A DNA stretch of 7,974 bases, taken from NCBI GenBank assembly GCA_013821525.1, contig JACDGR010000005.1, positions 1-7,974 of the forward strand. The letters are read 5' to 3'. The notes beneath the pieces were generated by a model. It was given only the letters and a program-made list of their open reading frames with translations, was not told where the DNA came from and searched no databases. A program made the position numbers and the translations under genes. Shown piece by piece: positions 1-5,426 of the stretch. The stretch's first letter is position 1; every line of letters begins with the position of its first letter. This DNA comes from Actinomycetota bacterium (GTDB lineage Bacteria > Actinomycetota > Thermoleophilia > Gaiellales > Gaiellaceae).

Positions 1-101
1 CTGCTGGCCGCCCCCTTCCGTTCAGCCTTGACGGCGACGATCGGTTCGGGGCATTCGCACCGAGCGACAGCGACGTTCGTCACAGCCGCCTCTTCTGTCA
101 T
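1..101 (-). CDS. Partial gene downstream of amt, unknown function
   Basis: The first 33 codons of a gene that runs off the left edge. The ATG (101-99) overlaps the amt stop codon as ATGA, and a GGAG ribosome site lies five bases upstream (110-107). It is therefore most likely the fourth gene of the glnII-PII-amt operon, translated by coupling to amt. The visible N-terminus has no signal peptide or membrane segment. It contains a C-E-C-P motif (Cys15, Cys17), which could be the start of a metal-binding or zinc-ribbon-like element, but that is a guess. I do not recognise the family. It is not the start of a GlnD uridylyltransferase that I could identify, although GlnD often follows glnK in actinobacteria. 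Confidence 0.6.
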   Translation of the reverse strand, partial: MTEEAAVTNVAVARCECPEPIVAVKAERKGAAS

Positions 102-1495
102 ACGGGCTCCGGTGTGGACGCCGGCACGGGCGTCACGCCATGGCCGTTGTGCGAGTGCGACGGCCCGACGTGGCCGTGGGTCTCGGTGCCGTAGCCGCCG
201 GGAACCGGGATGTAGAACTCCGGATATCCCCACATGCCATGCTCGTGGACGTCGAGGCCACCGGTCTCGACCTCCGGGTCGACGCGGATGCCCCAGATCT
301 TGTGCATCACGAAGAGAGCGCCGAAGCTCGTGATGAACGTGAACGCTCCGACGGTGACGAGTCCGAGTGCCTGCACGCCGAGCTGATGGAACGAGCCCGT
401 GTAGAACAGGCCGCCCGATCCTGTCGCCAGGTTCTTCGCGAGCAGCGGGACGGTGAAGAGACCGCACGCGAGCGTGCCCCAGACGCCCGACATGCCGTGC
501 ACGGCAACCGCGCCGATCGGATCGTCGATGCCGATCTTCTCGACGAAGATGACGCCGAAGACCGCGATGAACCCTGAGCCGATGCCGATCACGATGGCGG
601 CCCACGGAGCGACGAAGCCTGACGCCGCGGTGATCGCCACGAGTGCGCCGAGTGCGCCGTTCAGCATCATCGAGATGTCGGGCTTGCCGAGCTTCACCCA
701 CGCGACGCACATGCCGGTCACTGCTCCCGCCGCCGCGGCGATGTTCGTGGTCAGTGCGACGTAGGCGAAGTAACCGACGCCGCCGAAATCGACCGACAAC
801 GTCGACCCGGGATTGAAGCCGAACCAGCCGAACCAGAGGATCAGCGTGCCGAGCACCGCGTACGGGATGTTGTGTCCCGGGATCGGGTTTGCACGGCCAT
901 CCGTTCCGAACTTGCCGATCCGCGGTCCGAGGATCAACGCTCCCGCGAGTGCGGCGAGCGCACCCTGGTAGTGGACGACCGTCGAGCCGGCGAAGTCCTG
1001 CATGCCGTGCTTGAACAGCCAGCCGTGCGGGCTCCAGATCCAGTGGGAGACGATCGAGTAGGTGATCGTGAACCAGATGCCGAAGGCGAAGTACACCCAG
1101 AGCTTGGCGCGTTCCGCCATCGCGCCCCACACGATCGCGAGGCTGACGCCTGCGAAGACGACCTCGAAGAGGTAGCCCGCGGCACCGGGGATCTCCGAGA
1201 ACCAGTCGAACGGCGCCTTCCCGACGGCAGTCAGCTCCGTCACCGACGGTACGAAGCCGTGCGTGCCGACGAGGCCGTTCCCGTCGCCGAATGCGAGACC
1301 GAAACCGACGAGGTAGTAGACGATCGAGCAGATGCCGAAGATCAGGACGTTCTTGCCGGCGATGTGACCGGCGTTCTTCATGCGGGTCAGGCCTGCTTCG
1401 AGGAAGGCAAAGCCCGCCTGCATGAACATCACGAGGATCGCTGTGACGACGACCCAGATCGTCGACGAGGCAACGAGCAGGTCGTGGTTAGACAC
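98..1495 (-). CDS. amt: Amt/MEP-family ammonium transporter
   Basis: A 465-residue integral membrane protein that moves ammonium across the cytoplasmic membrane. Conserved pore residues, compared with E. coli AmtB, are the twin histidines H175 (in DFAGSTVVH, with D167 as the ammonium-site Asp) and H333 (in AVHGMSG). The gate phenylalanines F110/F114 and F227 (WFGFNPGS), S231 and W154 are also present. About eleven hydrophobic segments span residues 12-400. GTG is chosen as the start because AGGAGGT lies eight bases upstream and because conserved Amt sequence begins right after it; the reading frame stays open for 36 more codons upstream that look nothing like Amt. The start overlaps the PII gene by eight bases. 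The C-terminal tail (residues 413-465) is rich in His, Gly and Pro, with seven histidines. Partner PII proteins normally block the cytoplasmic pore exits of this family. Confidence 0.97.
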   Translation of the reverse strand: MSNHDLLVASSTIWVVVTAILVMFMQAGFAFLEAGLTRMKNAGHIAGKNVLIFGICSIVYYLVGFGLAFGDGNGLVGTHGFVPSVTELTAVGKAPFDWFSEIPGAAGYLFEVVFAGVSLAIVWGAMAERAKLWVYFAFGIWFTITYSIVSHWIWSPHGWLFKHGMQDFAGSTVVHYQGALAALAGALILGPRIGKFGTDGRANPIPGHNIPYAVLGTLILWFGWFGFNPGSTLSVDFGGVGYFAYVALTTNIAAAAGAVTGMCVAWVKLGKPDISMMLNGALGALVAITAASGFVAPWAAIVIGIGSGFIAVFGVIFVEKIGIDDPIGAVAVHGMSGVWGTLACGLFTVPLLAKNLATGSGGLFYTGSFHQLGVQALGLVTVGAFTFITSFGALFVMHKIWGIRVDPEVETGGLDVHEHGMWGYPEFYIPVPGGYGTETHGHVGPSHSHNGHGVTPVPASTPEPV

Positions 1496-1841
1496 GCGTC
1501 TCCACCTCCTCCAGGCTTGCGCCCGTCCTGTTGTGCATGACGTTCTCGACGGGGCTCGACCAGCAGAGACCGTCGCCGGACTCGTTGCCGCTGTGCGCCG
1601 CATCGACGATTGCCCCGATCACGTCGCTGACGATCGCGTCAGGGACGATGAAGAGAAGCTGTGCTTTCGGCAGGAATCGCGACTCGAAGACGCGGCCGCG
1701 GTACTCGTGCGTGACGCCGCGCTCCCGGCCGTGGCCGATCGCCTCGACGACGGTGACGCCAACATGGCCGGTTGCCTGCTCGACCGCGTCGATCACCGTC
1801 TCGACGCGTTCGCGGATGACGATTGCTTCCACTTTCTGCAT
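1488..1841 (-). CDS. glnK: Divergent PII nitrogen regulatory protein
   Basis: A 117-residue PII-family protein, close to the usual 112. PII trimers sense ATP/ADP and 2-oxoglutarate, and bind AmtB and nitrogen enzymes. Family hallmarks are the T-loop region (GRERGVTHEYRG), the FLPK motif with K59 (E. coli K58), VPDAIV, GDG (89-91) and the final RTG. Compared from memory with E. coli GlnB, several key positions differ. Tyr51, the modification site, is Phe52. Gln39, which coordinates Mg-2-oxoglutarate, is Glu40. The phosphate-contacting Lys90 and Arg101 are Leu92 and His103. One residue is inserted before GDG. Arg48, equivalent to the Arg47 that plugs the AmtB pore, is kept. The gene starts two bases after the glnII stop, with only a weak purine-rich ribosome site, and overlaps amt by eight bases. 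Membership of the PII family is firm; a role as an Amt and/or GSII regulator is inferred from context. Confidence 0.92.
   Translation of the reverse strand: MQKVEAIVIRERVETVIDAVEQATGHVGVTVVEAIGHGRERGVTHEYRGRVFESRFLPKAQLLFIVPDAIVSDVIGAIVDAAHSGNESGDGLCWSSPVENVMHNRTGASLEEVETRV
1504..1510 (-). promoter_or_regulatory. Ribosome binding site of amt
   Basis: AGGAGGT, eight bases before the GTG at 1495-1493 and inside the last codons of the PII gene. It fixes the amt start and rules out the longer open frame beginning at 1603. Confidence 0.85.
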
Positions 1842-1843
1842 CG

Positions 1844-2905
1844 CTAGACCGCCACTTTCTGTCGGTCGTCTGTCGTCACCGCTGCGCCCTCGAGCGGAAC
1901 TGTCTCGATCGTCTGCAGGATGCGGCCCGCGATCCGGTACGGATCACCGAGTGAGTTCGGGCGCCGATCCTCGAGATAGCCGCGGAAGCCGTTGTTCACG
2001 AAGCTGTGCGGGATCCGGATCGACGCGCCGCGGTTCGCGACGCCGAAGTTGAACTTGTCGATCGCTTGCGTCTCGTGCAGTCCGGTGAGGCGCATGTGGT
2101 TGTCAGGGCCGTAGACCGCGATGTGCTCGTGCTTGTACTCGTCGAACGCAGCCATCAGCGCCTCGAAGTAGCTCTCGCCGCCGGTCTCACGCAGGTGCTC
2201 CGTCGAGAAGTTCGTGTGCATTCCGGAGCCGTTCCAGTCCTGTTCCATGCCGAGCGGCTTCGGGTGGAAGTTGACGTCGACGCCGTAGCCCTCGCACAGC
2301 CGCAGGAGCAGATAACGCGCAATCCACACCTCGTCGGCTGCGCGCTTCGAGCCCTCGCCGAAGATCTGGAACTCCCACTGGCCCTTGGCCACCTCGGCGT
2401 TGATGCCCTCGAGGTTGATCCCGGCCCCGAGACACAGATCGATGTGCGCTTCCACGATCTCGCGGGCGACATCGCCGACGTTCTTGAAGCCGACACCCGT
2501 GTAGTACTCGCCCTGCGGTGCCGGGTACCCCTCGCGCGGGAAGCCGAGCGGAGCGCCGTCCTTGTAGAGGAAGTACTCCTGCTCGAACCCGAACCACGTG
2601 CCCGGATCGTCCGGGATGCTCGCGCGGCTGTTCGACGGGTGCGGCGCACCGTCCGGGAGCAGGACCTCGCACATCACGAGCATCCCGCCTGTCCGAGCCG
2701 GGTCGGGGAAGAGCGCGACCGGCTGGAGCAGGCAGTCGGAGTTCGAACCGTCCGCCTGCCGCGTGGAACTGCCGTCGAAGTTCCAGACGGGCAGGTCTTC
2801 GAGGGTCGGCTCGTCCGCGAACTCCACGATCTTCGTCTTGCTGCGGAGATTCGGTACGGGTTCGTAGCCGTCGAGCCAGATGTATTCGAGCTTGACCTTC
2901 GCCAT
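1844..2905 (-). CDS. glnII: Glutamine synthetase type II (eukaryote-like)
   Basis: A 353-residue ATP-dependent enzyme that makes glutamine from glutamate and ammonium. Its length and motifs fit GSII (about 330-370 residues) rather than the 450-470-residue GSI. The beta-grasp domain begins with EYIWLDG and contains WNFDGSST (41-48). The catalytic domain has metal-site glutamates in GFEQEYF (E108, E110), NAEVAKGQWEFQ (E171, E178), the ATP-side histidine H230 in NGSGMHTNFST, the NRGASIRIPHSF segment (291-302) and YLEDRRPN (E312). The start is set by AAGGAGGA five bases before the ATG; an open frame continuing upstream to 3880 is a shadow of the efflux gene. GSII lacks the adenylylated Tyr loop of GSI, so activity control must come from elsewhere. 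It is the first gene of the operon with PII and amt. GSII is known in some actinobacteria (for example glnII of Streptomyces), usually beside a GSI elsewhere in the genome. Confidence 0.97.
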   Translation of the reverse strand: MAKVKLEYIWLDGYEPVPNLRSKTKIVEFADEPTLEDLPVWNFDGSSTRQADGSNSDCLLQPVALFPDPARTGGMLVMCEVLLPDGAPHPSNSRASIPDDPGTWFGFEQEYFLYKDGAPLGFPREGYPAPQGEYYTGVGFKNVGDVAREIVEAHIDLCLGAGINLEGINAEVAKGQWEFQIFGEGSKRAADEVWIARYLLLRLCEGYGVDVNFHPKPLGMEQDWNGSGMHTNFSTEHLRETGGESYFEALMAAFDEYKHEHIAVYGPDNHMRLTGLHETQAIDKFNFGVANRGASIRIPHSFVNNGFRGYLEDRRPNSLGDPYRIAGRILQTIETVPLEGAAVTTDDRQKVAV

Positions 2906-2910
2906 CCCGT

Positions 2911-2918
2911 TCCTCCTT
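2911..2918 (-). promoter_or_regulatory. Ribosome binding site of glnII
   Basis: AAGGAGGA, five bases before the ATG at 2905-2903. It is the strongest ribosome site in the window and decides the glnII start. Confidence 0.9.
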
Positions 2919-2953
2919 GGGTGTTCCAGCAGTGGGTTTTGTGTGCAGAAACG

Positions 2954-2989
2954 AAAAAGGCCCCACCACTCCGAGGAGTGGTGAGGCCT
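2954..2989 (-). terminator. Intrinsic terminator in the glnII leader
   Basis: Positions 2958-2971 pair with 2976-2989 in a 14-bp stem with a four-base loop, followed on the minus strand by TTTTTCGTTTC. One position (2963/2984) is a G-U wobble in minus-strand RNA but a C-A mismatch in plus-strand RNA. This supports a minus-strand terminator, as does the side on which the T run falls. It lies about 50 bases after the efflux gene stop and 48 bases before the glnII ATG. It can end efflux-gene transcripts or, if glnII is transcribed from further upstream, act as an attenuator. Confidence 0.8.
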
Positions 2990-3002
2990 CAATGCCTCCG
3001 CG

Positions 3003-3022
3003 CGGCGCCGTCGTCGGCGCCG
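3003..3022 (-). other. Perfect 8-bp stem-loop between efflux gene and glnII
   Basis: CGGCGCCG at 3003-3010 and at 3015-3022 can pair fully around a four-base loop (ACGA in minus-strand RNA). It lies between the efflux gene stop and the terminator hairpin. No T run follows it, so it is not a terminator itself. It could be part of a structured leader, an mRNA-stabilising 3' end, or simply a consequence of high GC. Confidence 0.55.
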
Positions 3023-3033
3023 AACGAGGTCGT

Positions 3034-3063
3034 AACCTAGCGGTCCGGGCGGCGGGCCTGCAA
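3034..3063 (-). promoter_or_regulatory. Possible glnII operon promoter
   Basis: TTGCAG (3063-3058) and TAGGTT (3039-3034) are separated by 18 bases on the minus strand. The -10 box overlaps the stop codon of the efflux gene. If used, it would give a glnII leader of about 120 bases carrying both stem-loops. The match to consensus is only partial; the call rests on spacing and position. Confidence 0.35.
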
Positions 3064-4002
3064 CCCCTTTTGCAATCCCTGAATGTCGTGCAGACGCTCC
3101 GAGGTGTGATCGACCTGCAATGTCGTGTGGTCGAGGCCGAAGCGTTCGTGCAGGAGGCCCTCGAGTGCGCGCCTGATCCCGTGGCAGTCTTCGCTGCGCC
3201 CGACGAGCACGTGGGCGGAGAGGGCCGGAAAGCCGGAGGAGATCTCCCAAACGTGCAGGTCGTGTACGTCCGTGACGCCGGGGTGGCCGAGCATTGCCGC
3301 GGAGATCTCGTCGGGGGAGACTCCGTCCGGTGCTGCCTCGAGGAGCACGCGGCCGCTCTTGCGCAGCAGCGGCCAAGAGGCGGCGAGCATCGAGGCCGCA
3401 ACTGCGAGCGAGGCGATCGGATCGGCCCGTTCGAAGCCGGTCGCCCAGACGATCGCCCCTGCCACCGCCGTCGCGCCGAAAGCGTAGAGGTCGGTCAGGA
3501 GGTGGCGGAAGCTGCCCTCGACGTTCAGGCTCTCTCGGTTCGCGCGCGCGACCTGCCAGAGCGCGAGCACGTTGACAGCCGCGCCCGCGAGCGCCGTACC
3601 GACGACGAGCGGCCCGCGAACGTCGGGCGGAGCGTGCAGGCGCCGCAGCGACTCGACGACGATCACGACGCCGAGCAGCAGGAGGGTGGCGCCGTTCGCC
3701 TGCGCAGCCAGGATCTCGGCGCGCCGGAAGCCGAACGTCATGCGTCCGCCGGCGGGCCGCAGGGAGAGGCGGGCGGCCCAGACGCTGAGCCCGAGCGCGG
3801 CGGCGTCGATCAGCATGTGCGCTGCATCCGAGAGCAGGGCGAGCGAGTGGGCGACGACCCCGAGCACCACCTCGACACACATGAACGCGACGATCAGCGC
3901 CAGGGCGATCGAGAGCGGCCGGATGTCGGCTTCGGCCGAGACGACGTGCTGGTGCCCACCGTGCCCGTGGTCGTGGGTGTGCTCACCGTGCTCGTGCGCC
4001 AT
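3037..4002 (-). CDS. CDF-family zinc/cation efflux protein (ZitB/CzcD-like)
   Basis: A 321-residue cation diffusion facilitator, exporting Zn2+ or a similar divalent metal in exchange for protons at the cytoplasmic membrane. The N-terminus is His-rich (residues 3-19, eight histidines), as in many zinc CDF proteins. About six membrane segments follow. The transport site is seen as HxxxD pairs in TM2 (H62-D66, in LLSDAAHMLID) and TM5 (H167-D171, in HLLTD), the pattern typical of zinc-selecting members. The cytoplasmic C-terminal domain contains HPGVTDVHDLHVWEIS (240-255) and a late DHTTLQVDH. The ATG start keeps the His-rich head; the ribosome site is poor (only GGGG close by). The start codon lies just 18 bases from that of the divergent pyrophosphatase. 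Substrate is inferred from the family; Zn is favoured, with Cd, Co or others possible. Confidence 0.94.
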   Translation of the reverse strand: MAHEHGEHTHDHGHGGHQHVVSAEADIRPLSIALALIVAFMCVEVVLGVVAHSLALLSDAAHMLIDAAALGLSVWAARLSLRPAGGRMTFGFRRAEILAAQANGATLLLLGVVIVVESLRRLHAPPDVRGPLVVGTALAGAAVNVLALWQVARANRESLNVEGSFRHLLTDLYAFGATAVAGAIVWATGFERADPIASLAVAASMLAASWPLLRKSGRVLLEAAPDGVSPDEISAAMLGHPGVTDVHDLHVWEISSGFPALSAHVLVGRSEDCHGIRRALEGLLHERFGLDHTTLQVDHTSERLHDIQGLQKGLQARRPDR

Positions 4003-4020
4003 CCCCGTAGTGTTCCCGAG
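4003..4020. promoter_or_regulatory. 18-base gap between divergent start codons
   Basis: The only sequence between the efflux gene ATG and the pyrophosphatase ATG. It holds no recognisable ribosome site in the plus direction and cannot hold two promoters. Each gene's promoter must lie inside the other's coding region, or the mRNAs are leaderless. Confidence 0.6.
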
Positions 4021-4527
4021 ATGAGCGGGCCAGGCAGCGACGGCGTCGTCTTCGTGGAGATCCCTTCGGGCTCCCGGAACAAGTACGAGTGGGACGACGA
4101 GATCGGCGGGATCGTCCTCGACCGGCGGCTCTTCACCTCGATGAGCTATCCGGCCGACTACGGCTACATCGAGGGCTCGCTCGGCGAGGACGGCGACCCG
4201 CTCGATGCGCTCGTGCTGGTCGGCGAGCCGACCTTTCCGGGCTGCCGGATCCGGGTCCGCGCGGTCGGCATGTTCCACATGACCGACGAGAAAGGCCCAG
4301 ACGAGAAGATCATCTGCGTGCCGCTCAAGGATCCCGCCTGGATGCGCATCTCGGACATCCACGACGTCCCGTCCGAGCTCCGGAACGAGATCGAGCACTT
4401 CTTCCAGGTCTATAAGGACCTCGAGGAGAAGAAGACCGAGACCCGCGGTTTCGGCAACCGGGCAGAGGCGCTCGCTGCGATCACGCTCGCCCGCTCGCGC
4501 GCCTCGTCCTTGAGTGAGGACAACTAG
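4021..4527 (+). CDS. ppa: Inorganic pyrophosphatase, family I
   Basis: A 168-residue soluble cytoplasmic enzyme that hydrolyses pyrophosphate to phosphate with Mg2+, pulling biosynthetic reactions forward. Family I motifs appear in order: EIPSGSRNKYE (13-23), YPADYGYI (43-50), the signature DGDPLDALV (57-65) with its metal-binding aspartates, KGPDEKIICVP (91-101) with the catalytic-region D94 and K96, and VYKDLE (130-135). Length fits the bacterial hexameric type. The ATG was chosen because the conserved N-terminus follows at the normal distance; the frame is open far upstream only as a shadow of the efflux gene. No ribosome site is visible, so translation may be leaderless. The stop overlaps the stop of the convergent gene by sharing a CTAG. 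Confidence 0.97.
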   Translation: MSGPGSDGVVFVEIPSGSRNKYEWDDEIGGIVLDRRLFTSMSYPADYGYIEGSLGEDGDPLDALVLVGEPTFPGCRIRVRAVGMFHMTDEKGPDEKIICVPLKDPAWMRISDIHDVPSELRNEIEHFFQVYKDLEEKKTETRGFGNRAEALAAITLARSRASSLSEDN

Positions 4528-5186
4528 CGCCCCGAGAGCGAGCGCTCGAGCTCACGCACGCGGCCGCGCCGGCGGAGCCACCGGCTCGTCGCGAAGCCGA
4601 TCGAGCCGAGCGCGACCGCGGCCACCACGGCCACCGGGATCAGCAGCACCCACGGCGCGAGCCGGCCATTCGTGACCGACCCGGCGGAGGAACCGTTCGA
4701 GGGCCCGAGGTCATTCGGGCCGAGCACGGTCTGCGTCCGCCCCGGGGGTGCGAACGTCGCGACGGGGTACCACGTCGTGATCTTCCAGACGCCGTGCAGC
4801 TTCTGCGCCTCGGCGCGGAACGACCAGGCGCCGATCGACTTCCTGCTCGGCTGCAGGAGGATGTCGAAGCCGACATCGCCTGGATAGGAGTAGTTGACGA
4901 TCCAGCCGTGAAAGTGCGTCCCCTTCGCCGGATAGCGCTGGACGGACGTGTCTCCCTTCAGCCACTGCGCGTGCGTCGTCGTGCGCGCCGCCCCGGCGGA
5001 CAGCTCCCAACCGCGCTGCAGGTCCTTCTGGGCGACCGCAGCGGGGACGAACTCGTCGAGGAGCGCGTTGATCGCGGCGCGATTCGGCTCGACGTGCCGC
5101 GGCTCGGGGGCTGCGAGCGCCTGTGGAGCGAGCGCCACCAGGGCAAGCATCGAGCTGAGCAGAGCTGCGCAGGCAGAACGGGACAT
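4524..5186 (-). CDS. Secreted membrane-anchored protein, possible NTF2-like domain
   Basis: A 220-residue protein that I do not recognise by name. A signal peptide is clear: basic start, hydrophobic stretch (7-20) and a PQALA-A cleavage site near residue 25/26. An extracytoplasmic domain (about 35-148) follows. It starts with helical sequence, then W60, W75, repeated aromatic strands and a final VWKITTWYPVATF. This order resembles NTF2/SnoaL-like domains, but it is an inference without a search. A Gly/Ser/Asn linker (158-174) leads to one membrane helix (178-199) and a basic cytoplasmic tail (RWLRRRGR). The ATG at 5186 was chosen because the signal peptide starts there; the frame continues 45 codons upstream without signal-peptide character. 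No ribosome site is seen, so a leaderless mRNA is possible. It is divergent from the ABC exporter operon, and a functional link is uncertain. Confidence 0.85.
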   Translation of the reverse strand: MSRSACAALLSSMLALVALAPQALAAPEPRHVEPNRAAINALLDEFVPAAVAQKDLQRGWELSAGAARTTTHAQWLKGDTSVQRYPAKGTHFHGWIVNYSYPGDVGFDILLQPSRKSIGAWSFRAEAQKLHGVWKITTWYPVATFAPPGRTQTVLGPNDLGPSNGSSAGSVTNGRLAPWVLLIPVAVVAAVALGSIGFATSRWLRRRGRVRELERSLSGR

Positions 5187-5287
5187 CGCACGGTTCGACG
5201 CGCGCGGCTGCGCCGATGTTGTTCGCAGTTGCAAACCGCGGTTATTCCTGCGCGCGAATTGCGACGGAAAACACGGATCGGGCAGGG

Positions 5288-5316
5288 TTGCAAGCGGGAC
5301 GCGGATGTCGTATTCT
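5288..5316 (+). promoter_or_regulatory. Sigma70-like promoter for the ABC exporter operon
   Basis: TTGCAA (5288-5293), a 17-base spacer and TATTCT (5311-5316). Each box matches the consensus at four of six positions with ideal spacing. Transcription would start near 5323, leaving a 5' UTR of about 100 bases before the GTG at 5427. It is the best promoter candidate in the 240-base divergent region 5187-5426. I found no comparable promoter for the minus-strand gene there. Confidence 0.55.
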
Positions 5317-5350
5317 CGCATGCGTCATGTCTGGGATCGCCAACGCAGAT

Positions 5351-5384
5351 CGCACCCCTCGCCGCGCTTAGCGGTCGAGGTGCG
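5351..5384 (+). other. Stem-loop in the 5' UTR of the ABC exporter operon
   Basis: Three helical blocks pair in order: 5351-5355 with 5380-5384, 5358-5361 with 5376-5379, and 5362-5365 with 5371-5374. That gives 13 base pairs with a two-base and a one-base bulge and a five-base loop. A pyrimidine-rich stretch (5385-5409) follows, without a clean T run. It could be a regulatory leader structure or a weak attenuator. In GC-rich DNA such a fold may also be incidental. Confidence 0.45.
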
Positions 5385-5414
5385 TCTTCGTTCGGTTCTC
5401 TTCTTCTCGATCCC

Positions 5415-5420
5415 AAGGAG
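5415..5420 (+). promoter_or_regulatory. Ribosome binding site of the ABC ATPase gene
   Basis: AAGGAG six bases before the GTG at 5427. It fixes the start; an ATG at 5422 is in another frame and too close. Confidence 0.85.
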
Positions 5421-5426
5421 CATGAC

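Noticed and set aside
140..1540. Several plus-strand open frames over amt
   Set aside because: They are Arg/Asp/Glu-rich shadows of amt with no domain features; amt itself has complete family motifs.
2952..2991. TTG preceded by GGAGG in the glnII leader as a leader peptide or alternative glnII start
   Set aside because: The spacing is only two bases, and the frame runs through the terminator stem into glnII. The ATG at 2905 with AAGGAGGA is far better.
3024..3037. GTTAC-N6-GTTCG on the minus strand resembling a GlnR box
   Set aside because: Only the first half fits GTnAC; the second half does not match GnAAC. It is tempting beside glnII but not supportable.
1844..3880. A 678-codon open frame that would extend glnII far upstream
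   Set aside because: The upstream part is Arg/Pro-rich, lies antisense-free but out of frame within the efflux gene, and crosses the terminator. Conserved GSII sequence and a strong ribosome site begin at 2905.
2917..4020. Long open frame continuing upstream of ppa on the plus strand
   Set aside because: It is antisense to the CDF efflux gene, which has clear family motifs. Pyrophosphatase sequence begins at 4021.
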